Positions 32,670 to 44,290 of a stretch of 64,000 nt of DNA are shown here, piece by piece. The notes below the pieces were generated by a model that saw only the letters and a list, made by a program, of their open reading frames with translations, had not been told where the DNA came from and did no database searches. The position numbers and the translations under genes were made by a program. How positions within the stretch are numbered: the first letter of the stretch is position 1; each line of letters begins with the position of its first letter. Origin of the DNA: Physella acuta (lineage: Eukaryota; Mollusca; Gastropoda; Physidae); NCBI RefSeq assembly GCF_028476545.1, contig NW_026732698.1, positions 1-64,000 of the forward strand. The letters run 5' to 3'.

Positions 32670-33102
32670 TGCGGTTTGTTTGTAAACATGTGCATGCGCT
32701 GTACCATCATTGCCTAGCCCGACGTTCTATCGGGAAAATTCCCAGTCCCCCTCCCCCCCTACACCCCACACCAACACCTCCAGAAACCGTGATGTATTTG
32801 GCCTACCAGTGTTTTGATTTTTTTTTTTAAATTGTCCCGTGTAAAAAATGCACCGTGAAAATATTTATCTTGGGTTAGGGGCTTTTTTTTTTTTTAGAAT
32901 TTGCCGAACCTCTTGAACACAGCCAGTCCCATCCCTGTGTGTTTAAGTATATATTTCTAGGTGTTGCGTGCGATCGCTAATTTTGTTAAATGTGTGTTTG
33001 AAGAATATTTTTAATGAATTAAATTGTATAATTACAGCAGGTTTCCATGACATATGTTGCTCGTGGAATGTCCTATGGAGTAGACCGTAATTAATATAGA
33101 AC

Positions 33103-33500
33103 ACGAGCCGACCCGCGGTGTATCATACGCCACTATTTAGTTGTTTTTTCTACTTTTCAGTAATTCATAATTTGTGAATTCGACAGTACCTATGCTGCCA
33201 CTGAAAATATTTGCTTCAAAACACTAAACCCTCCCCCCCTCCCCGTGAAAGCAACCTCCTCTTAGTTACCTCCTCTAAGTTTAAAATAGTTTCAAACTAA
33301 ATTATCTGCCCCTAATGGCGTCACTAAACCCGGCTCTACGATTGTAATATGAAAACATTTAGCGTGAACCACACCTCACCAGGCCATGTGAGGTGGGGGG
33401 GGGGGGTTGGTAGCGATAGAGAGGAAGAGATGGGACTGCAAGGCGTTTTTGCAGCTTGTTTTCTAACGTCTCCCAGAAGAGAATTATATATATAGATATT
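33103..33500 (+). repeat. Family E repeat, dispersed copy
   Basis: Starts ACGAGCCGACCCGCGG and the palindromic GTATCATACGCC segment, continues TTTTCAGTAATTCATAATTT, a C run, GTGAACCACACCTCACCAGG, and ends near AAGAGAATTATATATATAG. Matches the three tandem units at 51.65-52.88 kb. Confidence 0.8.
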
Positions 33501-33808
33501 TTTTTCCTGGCGAAACTTGCCCCTGTGGCATGTCCCGGAGAATACAGAGCACGTCCTTCATGACTGTTCCTTATATAGCCAGGTGTGATCCAAACACTGG
33601 CCCCTACACACCCCACTCAAGGAAAAAACTGTATGGGACACCTGCAGATCTGGAGACCACAGTCTAGAGTACATCCACGAAGTTGGGCTTGTTCAAATCC
33701 TCGAACATTAATTCAATTGAGGACGCAGAAGAAGAAGAAGATATCATTGTATTTGTTGTTGGTGATTGACTAGCGAAAGCGTTCGAATGGCCGCTAGAAG
33801 GTCACGAC

Positions 33809-33963
33809 TAGTGTTTCTTTCAGGCTTTCTTCTCGGGAGGGGGAGCTCTTGAAACTTTCGGGTGGAGGGGCTAAATTTTCCTGGGAGTGCATACTGGTAA
33901 ATGTATATATTTTTTATATAAATAATATTTTTTTCGGGATGGGGGGGGGGGGGGGTGCTTCGG
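33809..33963 (+). mobile_element. G-run hAT-like element, right end missing
   Basis: Left end TAGTGTTTCTTTCAGGC, then CTTGAAACTTTCGGG, CATACTGGTAAATGTATATA, TTTTATATAAATAAT and G runs, ending at GGTGCTTCGGG. The expected GCCTGGAAGAAAC end is absent. Just upstream, 33680-33741 resembles a family B SINE end (GACGCAGAAGAAGAAGAAG). Confidence 0.75.
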
Positions 33964-35015
33964 GTGTTGACTACTAAGTACGTTTCTGTTTTCTTTTCCA
34001 CAAAATAAAATAACTTTGCCAAGGCCCATGTCATTAGTTAGTAGTAAGTCAAGCTACGGCTTACCTTGACGACCTGAGTGGTCTTTATCACACATGGTTA
34101 TATTTTACTTTTATTTTACTTTATTAAAAGTATTCGCTATTAGAATATGCATAAAGACCTGACCTACGAACAATTGTCATTTTCCTTATTTAACTTATTT
34201 TTTATTTAATATAACTACAACATGTAGTTTTTAATTATACTTGAGCAATAATTACAATATCTAGGAAATATAAAATTATGCTTAAAAATCATATAAAACA
34301 TTTAAATTTTATTTTAATTTAATAAAATTCACTACATATTATTTTTGCCATTGTGATTTTTATTTTTTATACGACTTTGGGAACAGTAGTAAGTATTGTC
34401 CTTTAACCTCTTTAAAATTGCTATGGGAAGTAACTCTCTAATTCGAATGAATGTTATTTTATTTTTTTATTTATTAACAATACAGTGCATTGAAAGAGTG
34501 ATGTTATTTACGAATACAAAAGGCTTGAAAAGCTGGTTCCAAATGTTTGTTGCCAGAAAGCATATGTTTCAACCAAAATTAAATAAGTTATACCATTTAT
34601 GTACTAAGTACAGAATTGAAACACATAATAACAAAATAATATAATAGTAGTAATTTAGATAACACTTTTATATTTAATTTGGATTAGTAGAATCAGGGTG
34701 TTGTGTGATGTTATATTACTTAATATAAATACAATAGTAGATTATACCCCCTTGACCAATTGTGTGTATTTAATCATGGAACCCAATTGTTGCAACTTTC
34801 ATTGTTTTATTCTCCATGGTCATTCTTGAAGACTTCAAGGAGAGGTTGAGGGCGGTTTTAAAAAAATATTTGAATTTTTAATATATTTCTTAACGGCTTT
34901 TCAACGGCTTATACTCAATACAAAAATTTGAAAACGATGGTTCCCAACAGGCCATTGGCTTTAGAAATGTAAGTTTAATTTATTGCTTGCCATATTATTT
35001 TTTAAAAGAAAGATG
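33964..35015. other. AT-rich intergenic; possible family D core near 34425
   Basis: GCTATGGGAAGTAACTCTC at 34421-34439 recalls the family D half-site. No gene is supported. Confidence 0.45.
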
Positions 35016-35023
35016 TATTATAA

Positions 35024-35133
35024 CAGGGGTCGGCAACCTTTTGAGACAAAAGAGCCAAAAGTTACAATTTACAACATTACCCGGTTTTTAAAGAGCCACT
35101 AACATTTTTATGTCAATGGTATATTTGCTTAGG

Positions 35134-35193
<60 letters not shown>

Positions 35194-35215
35194 CCTAAAC
35201 AAATATCATACTATA

Positions 35216-35255
<40 letters not shown>

Positions 35256-35859
35256 GATATAATTTAAATACATATGAAATAATCTCATTTGAATTTGTGT
35301 TGAGAGGATCTATTATGTAAGTCAGGGTACTTGCACTTGTTTTGAATAACTCAAATCTCTCAGTGAAAACACCCTTCAGTTTGTTTATATTAATGCTGAA
35401 GTGATTGTATAGTAGCAATGGTTTCATAACGATATTTTTTCAGAATTTTCGTAATGTAGTAATTTACCGCTCACCATGTATTCAACAAAAAAGTATTTTA
35501 TTATTAAAACAAACCACTTATTCAAGCAAGACAAAGGCTGGGTTTTCCTTTCAATTTTACACTTAGCTGGTTTAGTTTATTTGTGATATCTACTATGAAG
35601 TTGAATGTTTCAATTCGGGATGGTCGATTTAATAAGAAGTACATTGAGATAGGGAGGAACTAAATATTATAATATAATAGTGAATGTTTATTGTTTATAT
35701 CTATTGTTATATCGTTTATTACCGAGTGTTGCAGACTACTATTTTTTGAGTTTTGAAAATATAAAATAATTATTAATATTTGTGCATGGAGCTGAAGAGC
35801 CGCAACTGGACACCAAAAGAGCCGCATGCGGCTCGCGAGCCGCTGGTTGCCGACCCCTG
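35024..35859 (+). mobile_element. hAT-like element with CAGGGGTCGGCAACC ends (family 3), complete copy
   Basis: Ends CAGGGGTCGGCAACCTTTTG and GGTTGCCGACCCCTG. A perfect 8-bp duplication TATTATAA at 35016-35023 and 35860-35867. Subterminal repeats AGAGCCAAAAG and AAAGAGCCGCATGCGGCTCG carry a strong palindrome. Two (TA)n tracts (35136-35192, 35210-35256) sit inside an inverted repeat (TTTGCTTAGGATTATA against TATAATCCTAAACAAAT). No transposase frame in 836 bp, so non-autonomous. Confidence 0.93.
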
Positions 35860-35867
35860 TATTATAA

Positions 35868-36640
35868 TCTTGAATGATTTCAAGTTTCTTAGTTAGGAAA
35901 AAAAAAAAATCCCGATATAACACTTTCAGTTTCACGTAGCGGTGAAACTAATCGAACAAATAACAATGAAAAAGTTTCATATATTTACATCCAAGGATTA
36001 TATACTGCTAACAGTTTTTACTAATTACATAATAAATTGTTTTAATTTCTATAACGTATAAGCATGAGTAGAAATTATTATACAAATTGCAATAACAAAT
36101 TTTATTATTATAATACATTATACACATTTATTATAATTTTGCTATCATTAAATTATTTTGTATTTTCAACGATCTTTAGGAACAGTAATGAGTTGTCTGC
36201 CTTGGCCGTTTAAAGTTATAAAGGGAAGTAACTGGTTAATTAGATGTGTGTAAAAAATTAAATACTATTCAACATTGCAATACACTGAATAGCAATAAAT
36301 GCCGTACCCATACGTAGGAATCGGATATATTTTAGACAATTAATTGACTAATCTAAATAAGGGTATTAATTGTAGTAAAGCTACAGAGAAAATCAATGTA
36401 GTTGTCATTATAAATATAATACTAATCATGATAGGAATATATGCTTCATAAGAGAAAAAATGATTTAATTTAATAGGATATGATATTATCTTATCAAAAT
36501 ATTTATATTGACACAAAAGTCTTTTCATTTTTTTTCATGGCTATATCTGTAGTTTTCGCCATCAGTAACTTTTAAGCTTAAGACTGGTCAGGTTTGATTA
36601 AGTGCTTGTTTCTCTTCATGGTTTTTTAGACTGGGCGGTA
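35868..36640. other. AT-rich intergenic with family D core
   Basis: AAAGGGAAGTAACTGGTTAA at 36219-36238, then CATTGCAATACACTGAATAG and CGGATATATTTTAG, in the same order as module Z. No gene. Confidence 0.5.
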
Positions 36641-36649
36641 CGTTAGAAG

Positions 36650-36710
36650 CAGTGGTGTAGCGAGGTCGGGTGTCACCCGGTGCGGCACTTAATGGTCTCA
36701 CCTCCCCTCC

Positions 36711-36780
<70 letters not shown>

Positions 36781-37315
36781 GTGTAAATATTCACACATAT
36801 TTTTTTATGTATTTAAATGTTTTACCCTCCCCCCTCCCATACATGGATTAACACATAAGTAATTACGAATCTCAACCAAACCGTATACCTCAGGCATATT
36901 TTGCAACGTTGAGTTAATGTAACTTTCCCCCACTCACCCCCCACCCCCAGCCCCGACCCCCACGGCGATTGCTTTAAACTGTGCTCAGATATAATACTAA
37001 CCCTTTTTATCTATAGTCGGTTATAAATACAGCTTGATGTAGCGTGTTTTCTCTATCATTAGCAGGTTTACCTCGTGGTGACACCCCCCCCCCCCCTCCA
37101 CACTACCCTTGTCGGGATTTGTCAAATTTGCTGTCAAATGACTATTTAACACTCTAATCACTTAATTAAGTGGAATTATCATTTTTCTGTATATATTTTT
37201 TTCTATTTTTTGCCTTGGTCCTCCCCCCCCCCCCCCGAAATGGTGTCACCAGGTGCGGTCCGCATCCCACGTCCTCCTCTGCCCCCCCCCCCCCCCCACC
37301 CTCGCTACGCCTATA
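36650..37315 (+). mobile_element. C-run hAT-like element, copy 3, with internal (TA)n
   Basis: Left end CAGTGGTGTAGCGAGGTCGG, right end CCCTCGCTACGCCTATA. Flanks GTTAGAAG and TTTAGAAG differ at one base. GTGTCACCCGGTGCGGCAC near the left and GGTGTCACCAGGTGCGGTCC near the right match copy 2. The middle has (TA)n at about 36713-36775 and about 400 bp of unrelated AT-rich sequence instead of the minisatellite. Confidence 0.88.
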
Positions 37316-37465
37316 TTTAGAAGCAAAGTTTGATGAAGACTATAGGGCTAAGTAGCCGATATATCGCGCTGGAAGAAGCATTACATCAAGAATGCGACTC
37401 ATGGAGTGGAGATGAGTCTTATCGGGTGTACACTGGATAGTTTCAAGCTAGATACTTAGTGGGGT

Positions 37466-37719
37466 CAGTAGCGTAGCGGGGGGGGGGGGGGGGACGACAT
37501 ATGTCCCCCTTAGGGGGACCTTAGGGGGCGCCAAAATGGGTTGGAAAAATAAATTGAAAGGTTGAGGGGGGTGCAAATCGAAAGTTTGAGGGGTGGGGGT
37601 GCAAATCAAAATCTCGAGGGGGGGGGGGGGTGCAAATCGAAAGTTTGAGGGGGGGGGGGGGTGCAAATAAATATCTCGAGGGGGGTGGGGGGTGCAAATC
37701 GAAAATCGCTACGCCTCTG
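37466..37719 (-). mobile_element. C-run hAT-like element, copy 4 (minus)
   Basis: A perfect 8-bp duplication AGTGGGGT at 37458-37465 and 37720-37727. Ends CAGTAGCGTAGCGGGG and CGCTACGCCTCTG. Internal repeat on this strand reads GGTGCAAATCGAAAGTTTGA, the complement of copies 1 and 2. Confidence 0.92.
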
Positions 37720-38107
37720 AGTGGGGTCTTGATGTTTAGCTTAGTACTATGAATATTGACGTTCCTTTTTAGTAACCTAGATTCATGTTACAACGATTCA
37801 TGTTATAAAAGGTGTGTGAAGCAACGACTTATTTATTTATGTGCTTTACTACCTCTAGAGAACTTAGCATAATATTTGGATTACATGTGTTTTCTAGAAA
37901 CACATTTTTTTTTCGAAAAATACACCATCGTATAAAAAAGAAATCAATTTCTTTTTAACCATTAAGAGAGACTGACTAATAAAAATATATATATATATGA
38001 TATTCGCATACTCACACAAACGGTATTTTACACAGCAAATATTTCCAAATTTATAGTTGAGCAATACATCTGATATCTTTGATGTCTAATGTCATAAGAA
38101 TATTATA

Positions 38108-38177
38108 TTGTCCGGATTCGAACTCGAGACTTGCAGGTTAGTAGTCCCTCTCTCTATCGCTAGACCACTCCGCCCCC
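38108..38177 (-). mobile_element. SINE family A head fragment, minus strand
   Basis: Only the tRNA-like part is present: minus-strand GGCGGAGTGGTCTAGCGATA, GAGGGACTACTAACCTGCAA and GTCTCGAGTTCGAATCCGG. Resembles a tRNA promoter head but is not a tRNA gene, since no acceptor stem pairing is seen. Confidence 0.75.
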
Positions 38178-38278
38178 TATATCTTATTACACCAAGTATA
38201 ATCTGATCTGAATGATTGAATAGCTAGAAAAGGCTCAGGTTGTTTAAAAGTTAAAAGTGTTTTTTCAAGGTAGGGTAA

Positions 38279-38287
38279 TTTTTTTAT
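38279..38287. repeat. 9-bp direct repeat flanking the foldback element (left)
   Basis: TTTTTTTAT, matched exactly at 41016-41024. Interpreted as a target-site duplication. Its low complexity means chance agreement cannot be excluded. Confidence 0.6.
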
Positions 38288-39033
38288 GGTGGCCGGAAAG
38301 AACCGCAACGGAAAAAAGCGCAACGGAAAAAAGCGCAAAACAAAAAGCGCAACGGAAAAAAGCGCACACGGAAAAAAGCGCAAAGAGAAAAAAGCGCACA
38401 CAGAAAAAAGCGCAAAGAGAAAAAAGCGCAAACGGAAAAAAGCGCAAAGAGAAAAAAGCGCACACAGAAAAAAGCGCAAACAGAAAAAAGCGCAAACGGA
38501 AAAAAGCGCAAAGAGAAAAAAGCGCACACGGAAAAAAGCGCAAAGAGAAAAAAGCGCAAAGAGAAAAAAGCGCACACAGAAAAAAGCGCAAACAGAAAAA
38601 AGCGCAAACGGAAAAAAGCGCAAAGAGAAAAAAGCGCAAACGGAAAAAAGCGCAAACAGAAAAAAGCGCACACGGAAAAAAGCGCAAACGGAAAAAAGCG
38701 CAAACGGAAAAAAGCGCAAACAGAAAAAAGCGCAAACGGAAAAAAGCGCAAACAGAAAAAAGCGCACACAGAAAAAAGCGCAAACAGAAAAAAGCGCAAA
38801 CGGAAAAAAGCGCAAGCAGAAACAAGCGCACACAGAAAAAAGCGCAAACGGAAAAAAGCGCAAACAGAAACAGAAAAATGCGCAACCAGAAAAAACACAA
38901 CGAAAAATGTGCAAAAGAGAAATTTAGCATAAAGACCATATGGACTAGATGACACATTTATACATGACTGTTAGGGCTGCTGTGAGAGTGTCGTGTTTGA
39001 TCACGTGATCTACTACCATTTAAAGCGTACCAC

Positions 39034-39301
39034 TCACCCACACATTCATCCATCCATCCACCCACCCACACATCCATCCACCCACCGACACATCCACCCA
39101 CCCACCCACCCACACATCCACCCACCCATCCACACATCCACACACCTATCCACACATCCACCTACCCACCCACACACCCATCCATCCACCCACCCACACA
39201 TCCATCCACCCACCGACACATTTACCCACCCACCCACCCACACATCTACCCACCCACCCACACATCCATCCACCCACCCACACATCCATCCACCCACCCA
39301 C
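39034..39301 (+). repeat. (CCCAYCCAY)n low-complexity tract in the foldback middle
   Basis: CCCACCCA/CATCCATCC words over about 270 bp, adjoining the left arm. A counterpart of opposite strand sense (GGTGGGTAGGTGGGTAAG) lies at about 39838-39945. Confidence 0.9.
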
Positions 39302-40253
39302 ACTGCATATAAGTATTCGCATAGATTTAGAGTAGCGTCCCTTTTGTTTACATGTTTCCATTACCCTTCAAACAAAAGTCTATTTTAGTTATATTGAGAT
39401 TAAAGAATGTAAATAAATAGTATACACCATTCTGTAGAATAGGAACGATTGGGAGGGAAGTGACATTTAGCGCAGTAAATTTAGAGGTTAGGTAGGGTAT
39501 AATAAATGGTGGGGTTAGGAAAGTTAAGGGGTCCATTCTCTAATAGGCAATCTTTGTCTCTTTCGTACTTTCGTGTTGGTTTATTGTCGAACCTGTCCTC
39601 GCCTCACATCACAACAGTTGGGTGACGCTTACCGTGTAATGTTAAAATAAATAGCATGTAATTGAGTTAGTTCGAAGTGAGTTTTCATACAAGCCCAACG
39701 CACTAATTAAGGTTGTCGCAAAATGTAACATATATGTAACATATGTCAATGATGTCAATGAATTTTCATTAAAAAAAAGATGTCTAGTACAGTTTACGAA
39801 ACTTACGAACTTCGCCGATACTTTTTTGGTGGGTAGTTTGGTAAGTATGTAGGCGGGTAGGTGGGTAGGTGGGTAAGTGGGTAAGTGGGTAGGTGGGTAG
39901 TTAGGTAGGTAGGTAGGTAGGTGGGTGGTAGGTAGGTAGGTGCGTCATGATGTGAAAAAATATTAAATACAAAATTGTTATTTTGGTGCGAATGAATGTT
40001 GTTACGAGAGATATGACGAATGCATGTTTGATGACGCGGATGAAAGAGAGTGAAGTTTTGCCATAGGAACGGGTTGTTATAGTATGCAAGCTAGGTAGTT
40101 CGGACTAGGGAGAATGTGAGAGATACTTCGTGTAATGTCGATAGTTTTATGTTTATACGAGAATAGTAGTTGAATAATTATTGACCAAGAAAATAATAGG
40201 CATTGTGTAAAGTGATTATCGCCTGTATCGTGGTGATGGGAATGCAGATGGTA
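39302..40253. other. Foldback middle, non-coding
   Basis: No frame longer than about 62 codons and no transposase motif. 39838-39945 is GGTA/GGTG repeat. The remainder is unique AT-rich sequence. Confidence 0.6.
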
Positions 40254-41461
40254 GTGGTACGCTTTTAATGGTAGTAGATCACGTGATCAAACACGACACT
40301 CTCACAGCAGTCCTAACAGTCATGTATAAATGTGTCATCTAGTCCATATGGTCTTTGTGCTAAATTTCTCTTTTGCACATTTTTCGTTGTGTTTTTTCTG
40401 GTTGCGCATTTTTCTGTTTCTGTTTGCGCTTTTTTCCGTTTGCGCTTTTTTCTGTGTGCGCTTTTTTCTGTTTGCGCTTTTTTCCGTTTGCGCTTTTTTC
40501 TGTTTGCGCTTTTTTCTGTGTACGCTTTTTTCTGTTTGCGCTTTTTTCCGTTTGCGCTTTTTTCTGTTTGCGCTTTTTTCCGTTTGCGCTTTTTTCCGTT
40601 TGCGCTTTTTTCCGTGTGCGCTTTTTTCTGTTTGCGCTTTTTTCCGTTTGCGCTTTTTTCTCTTTGCGCTTTTTTCCGTTTGCGCTTTTTTCTGTTTGCG
40701 CTTTTTTCTGTGTGCGCTTTTTTCTCTTTGCGCTTTTTTCTGTTTGCGCTTTTTTCTCTTTGCGCTTTTTTCCGTGTGCGCTTTTTTCTCTTTGCGCTTT
40801 TTTCCGTTTGCGCTTTTTTCTGTTTGCGCTTTTTTCTGTGTGCGCTTTTTTCTCTTTGCGCTTTTTTCCGTTTGCGCTTTTTTCTCTTTGCGCTTTTTTC
40901 TGTGTGCGCTTTTTTCTCTTTGCGCTTTTTTCCGTGTGCGCTTATTTCCGTTGCGCTTTTTTATTTGCGCTTTTTTCCGTTGCGCTTTTTTCCGTTGCGG
41001 TTCTTTCTGGGAACCTTTTTTTATATTAGACGAAATAATGACAAAGCGCTTAGTTTTCTCAATAAGAAAATTAGAATCGTCCAATTAAGGGAGGAAATCA
41101 CCCCCCCCCCCCCCTACAGCGAAAATTCGACCAAAACATTTGTTAAAAAAAAATTATTGTACGTACACACATACAACTTTTATCATTTTGATTACAATCA
41201 CACTGATGCAAAGCAGCATATAAATAAAGGCCTATATGACAACATTTTTATTAATACATAATTTGACTCAATGCATTGTCATTAGTGATATACCGTTTCC
41301 TCAATTACAGACAGATTGTTCTTAAATTAAGGAAAAAGCTGGCTAACATAATTATATTTTGCTGAAACTAACTGAATTTCACGGCGATGATATTTGGAAT
41401 TCTGTTCCAACTCAAACACTACTCGAAGAACTAAACATTTAAAATTGTCTTTTTTTTTCTT

Positions 41462-42906
41462 CAAAAAATTAATAAATAAACCGGGAGCTATCTACTTTTG
41501 AACATCGCATACTATTGAATAGTAGCTAAATGTATTAACGCTTTGTGTATTTTTTACATATAAAAATAACAGCTATTTAGATTCCAATGAAAACTGCAGT
41601 GGAAAATAAATCTAATTTTCAGCTTACATGTGTTGTAAATTATGGCATCATCACAGTACACAATGCACTCTCAAATATAAAAATATGACATTAGAACAGT
41701 CTTCTATTTCCCAGGTTTTTGAAAGTGCACAACCTGAATGGTAGAAAGAGATACACACCTCACCCCCCCCCCCCCCCCCCACACACACACACCTCCCCCC
41801 CACTCAACCGGACAGGCGGATATTTCAAGGTAGTGTACCCTCATCGCCAAGGGTCAATTTTATGTCATGGAAGTTTTGGAATGATAGATCAGTATGAGTA
41901 TTTCAGAGACAATTCTCCCACGGTCGTTTCTATTTCTGTCCATGGGTGACTACAATGTGAACTTATGACTCTGCAGCTAAGGACGGAGCACAGTAAACTA
42001 AGCAGTCAAGAGAAACCGAGTTTGCACACTTTATTTTAGTCTAGTTCTTATGCCATTTTATTTTCTCCCTTTGATTATTATATATGCAATTGATGTTCAT
42101 GTCTTTGATGCTGTGTAAAACTATCAAACAAATTATTATTACTGATTTAAATGTTTAAAACAATTGAATTAATAAAAAAAAACAAAAGGAAAAAAAACTG
42201 TTTGAGGACTGTATAGATATAGATGTTTGAAAGGGAAGAATGTTTGCTTTGATGTGTCTCATTGTAACAACATAACTTTTCCGATTGCTTAAAATTTGTA
42301 TCATTTTAATTCTCTGTAATCACAAATTTATTTCAGCTCTACTTAAAAACCCAAACTCCACCCCGTCCCCGTCCCCCCTCACCCACCACGACGAGGGAAA
42401 AAATCCCTTGAATTATCATTTAATTACACATTTACATTTTCAGGTTTTTCCAAATTTTTTTTTTATATTTAGACGTTTTGTATTAGATCTATGTATAAGT
42501 AAACCATGTTAAACGAATGAAAGCAGGCTACAAGTAAGAAAGAAATATTCCTATTGTAAATCTGTATCAGTCCTCACAAGCCGGTGATGAAAACTGTAAT
42601 ACTAAAGCGAACACACAACTGACGCTGTAAATTACATGTCTGAGGCCAAAAAAAAAAATGAAAATTGAGAATAAAGTGTTAGCTCTATACTATTACTATT
42701 CTACACCGACTTATGACGACTAGCCGGTTATTAGACGAGAACAGAATTCATGCATGGAATCAAGCTTCCAGTCTTAAGTATTCCTTAATCAAATCTAGAT
42801 CAAAGAGGACGACAAAAACATGACAACAGACAACTTACTGCACGGAGAAAATATATAGAACAGATTCACAAGTTCAACAATATTAACCCATTTACCACTT
42901 CACTTG
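41462..42906 (+). repeat. Module Z, partial copy 0, split by an insertion
   Basis: 41462-41690 (TCTACTTTTGAACATCGCAT, TTTTTACATATAAAAA, GCTTACATGTGTTGTAAATT) and 42656-42906 (AATAAAGTGTTAGCTC, GGAATCAAGCTTCCAGTCTT, AGAGGACGACAAAAACATGA) are consecutive in the other Z copies. The intervening segment of about 965 bp is an insertion. Confidence 0.75.
41691..42655 (+). mobile_element. Possible retroposed insertion carrying family C at its 3' end
   Basis: The segment interrupting module Z copy 0 ends in the family C sequence (about 42140-42645) and an A run (42647-42657), as expected for a 3' tail. Its 5' part starts after TTCTATTTCCCAG at 41713 and has a 77-codon open frame (41719-41949) with a proline-rich stretch through a C run. 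I do not recognise the peptide and do not call it a gene. No convincing target duplication is visible. Confidence 0.4.
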
Positions 42907-43029
42907 GCCTAAATCAGGGGTCGGCAACGTTTTTAGACTGAAGAGCCAAAAGTTTTAAAAATGTACCAATTTTTAAAGAGCCACTGACATTTTTATTTCA
43001 ATACTTGATATTTGATTAGTATTTGGTAT

Positions 43030-43108
<79 letters not shown>

Positions 43109-43735
43109 ATGAAATATATGAAATATGAAATATATATATATGAAATAATATTTACTTATATAAAATATACACGTTTGGCACAAAACATAATAACGTATTT
43201 TAGCTACCTCTGCTAAAATAATAAAGTTATTAAAATCAGATACTAAAACTATAATCATTGAATATTTGTTACATCAATTGGAGCATTGGCCTTGCATTCC
43301 TTTTCAATTCACAAACAAATCTAACCCTTAAAAGCTAAATTCCATCAATTCTAAAACTGTGATGATGTTTAATTTACAACAGTAAAGAAGCACAGAAGTG
43401 TAAATGTATGATATAAAAGCTGTTTACAGGATAACGACATTTTGTTTTGATAACCTACAAGCATACTGCAGGTAGGGATGTACAGCGTGGACCCCTCTCC
43501 TCACACACTTGAGTTGGAACATCATAATTATAATAGACCCATTTATTGAAGAAATAGATAGATGACCCTTAAATTAAAACATACTATTTCGTATAATATA
43601 TAAACTATAATAAAAATAAGGCCAGCCGAAAAAGAGATGCATACGTTTTATTACTAAAGAGTGTTGGATAAGCTAACTCTAAAGAATATTGATGAAAGGG
43701 TCCCACTGGCAGGTTTAGCCGGGAGACTTATTCTC

Positions 43736-44290
43736 TACAGAAACCGTATTGTCAGTGGTCCATTTGTCGGGAGTCAAATTGACAAGAGCCTATTTGTCGT
43801 GAGCCAAAATGACGGGAGCCTATATATCGTGAGAGGACGGAGTGGTCTAGCCGTAGAGAGCTGGACTGCTAACCCGTATGTCTCGAGTTCGAATTCGGGT
43901 TCAAGTCAGTAGACCGTTCCTGAGTCAAACCAACTCTGATGGGTACCTAACTCATGTTAGGGAAAGTAAAGGCGGCTGGGCATAGTGCTGACCACACTAT
44001 CCCTTCATATGCCGAGGTCACAGAAAAAAGTGAACTCTACTTCACTTGCCCCATAGACCGTCAGGTTTGAAAGGGAAACTTTATATGTCGTGAGTCGTAA
44101 CGACGGAGACCGTTTTGTTGAAAAACTAAATGACGGGAGCCTATTGTCGGCAGCGTATTTGACGGGGTCCATATGTGACTGGCCCTTTTGACGGGGTCGA
44201 TTTGACGGGGCTCTTATGTTGGGGCCGATTAGTCGGGGTCGTATTGACGGGGCCGTTTTGTCATTGGCCGTTTTGACGCCGCACGAATTA
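43736..44290 (+). repeat. Y array: degenerate GGGAGCC / TTTTGTCG repeat
   Basis: Short words alternate: GACGGGAGCC, CTATTTGTCG, TGAGCCAAAATGACGG, GACGGGGCCGTTTTGTC. Spacing is roughly 15-20 bp. Each word is close to the complement-like partner of the next (GACGG with CCGTTTTGTC), giving local dyad symmetry. No frame is supported as coding. Confidence 0.7.
43834..44091 (+). mobile_element. tRNA-derived SINE (family A), full length, inside the Y array
   Basis: Begins AGGACGGAGTGGTCTAGC (A box), with GTCTCGAGTTCGAATTCGGG (B box), linker, GGCTGGGCATAGTGCTGACC and the end AGGGAAACTTTA. Flanks TATATATCGTGAG (43821-43833) and TATATGTCGTGAG (44092-44104) match at 12 of 13 positions, so the insertion is young. 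Confidence 0.93.

Larger units (their letters stand above)
38288..41015. mobile_element. Foldback element with 16-bp repeat arms (MULE/foldback type)
   Basis: Left arm 38288-39033 (746 bp) and right arm 40254-41015 (762 bp) are inverted copies around a 1220-bp middle. Ends read GGTGGCCGGAAAGAACCGC and, inverted, GGTTCCCAGAAAGAACCGC. Most of each arm is a tandem 16-bp unit (GCGCAAACGGAAAAAA with variants CAAAGAG, CACACAG, CAAACAG, CACACGG), about 36 units. Variant order is mirrored between arms, apart from one extra unit on the right that accounts for the 16-bp length difference. The inner part of the arm is unique sequence (CACGTGATCTACTACCATT). Foldback elements of Drosophila have this architecture and 9-bp duplications. 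No transposase frame is present. Confidence 0.88.

Noticed and set aside
32405-32830. 141-codon arginine/valine-rich frame
   Set aside because: It is read through TTAGGG telomeric repeats.
38177-41261. Five to eight overlapping open frames of 210-310 codons
   Set aside because: They are all readings of the 16-bp tandem repeat in the foldback arms; no initiation context, domain or codon bias supports translation.
41719-41949. 77-codon frame after an AG acceptor as a host terminal exon
   Set aside because: Contains a C-run proline stretch, has no recognised similarity and lies inside an insertion that interrupts module Z; kept only as a note.
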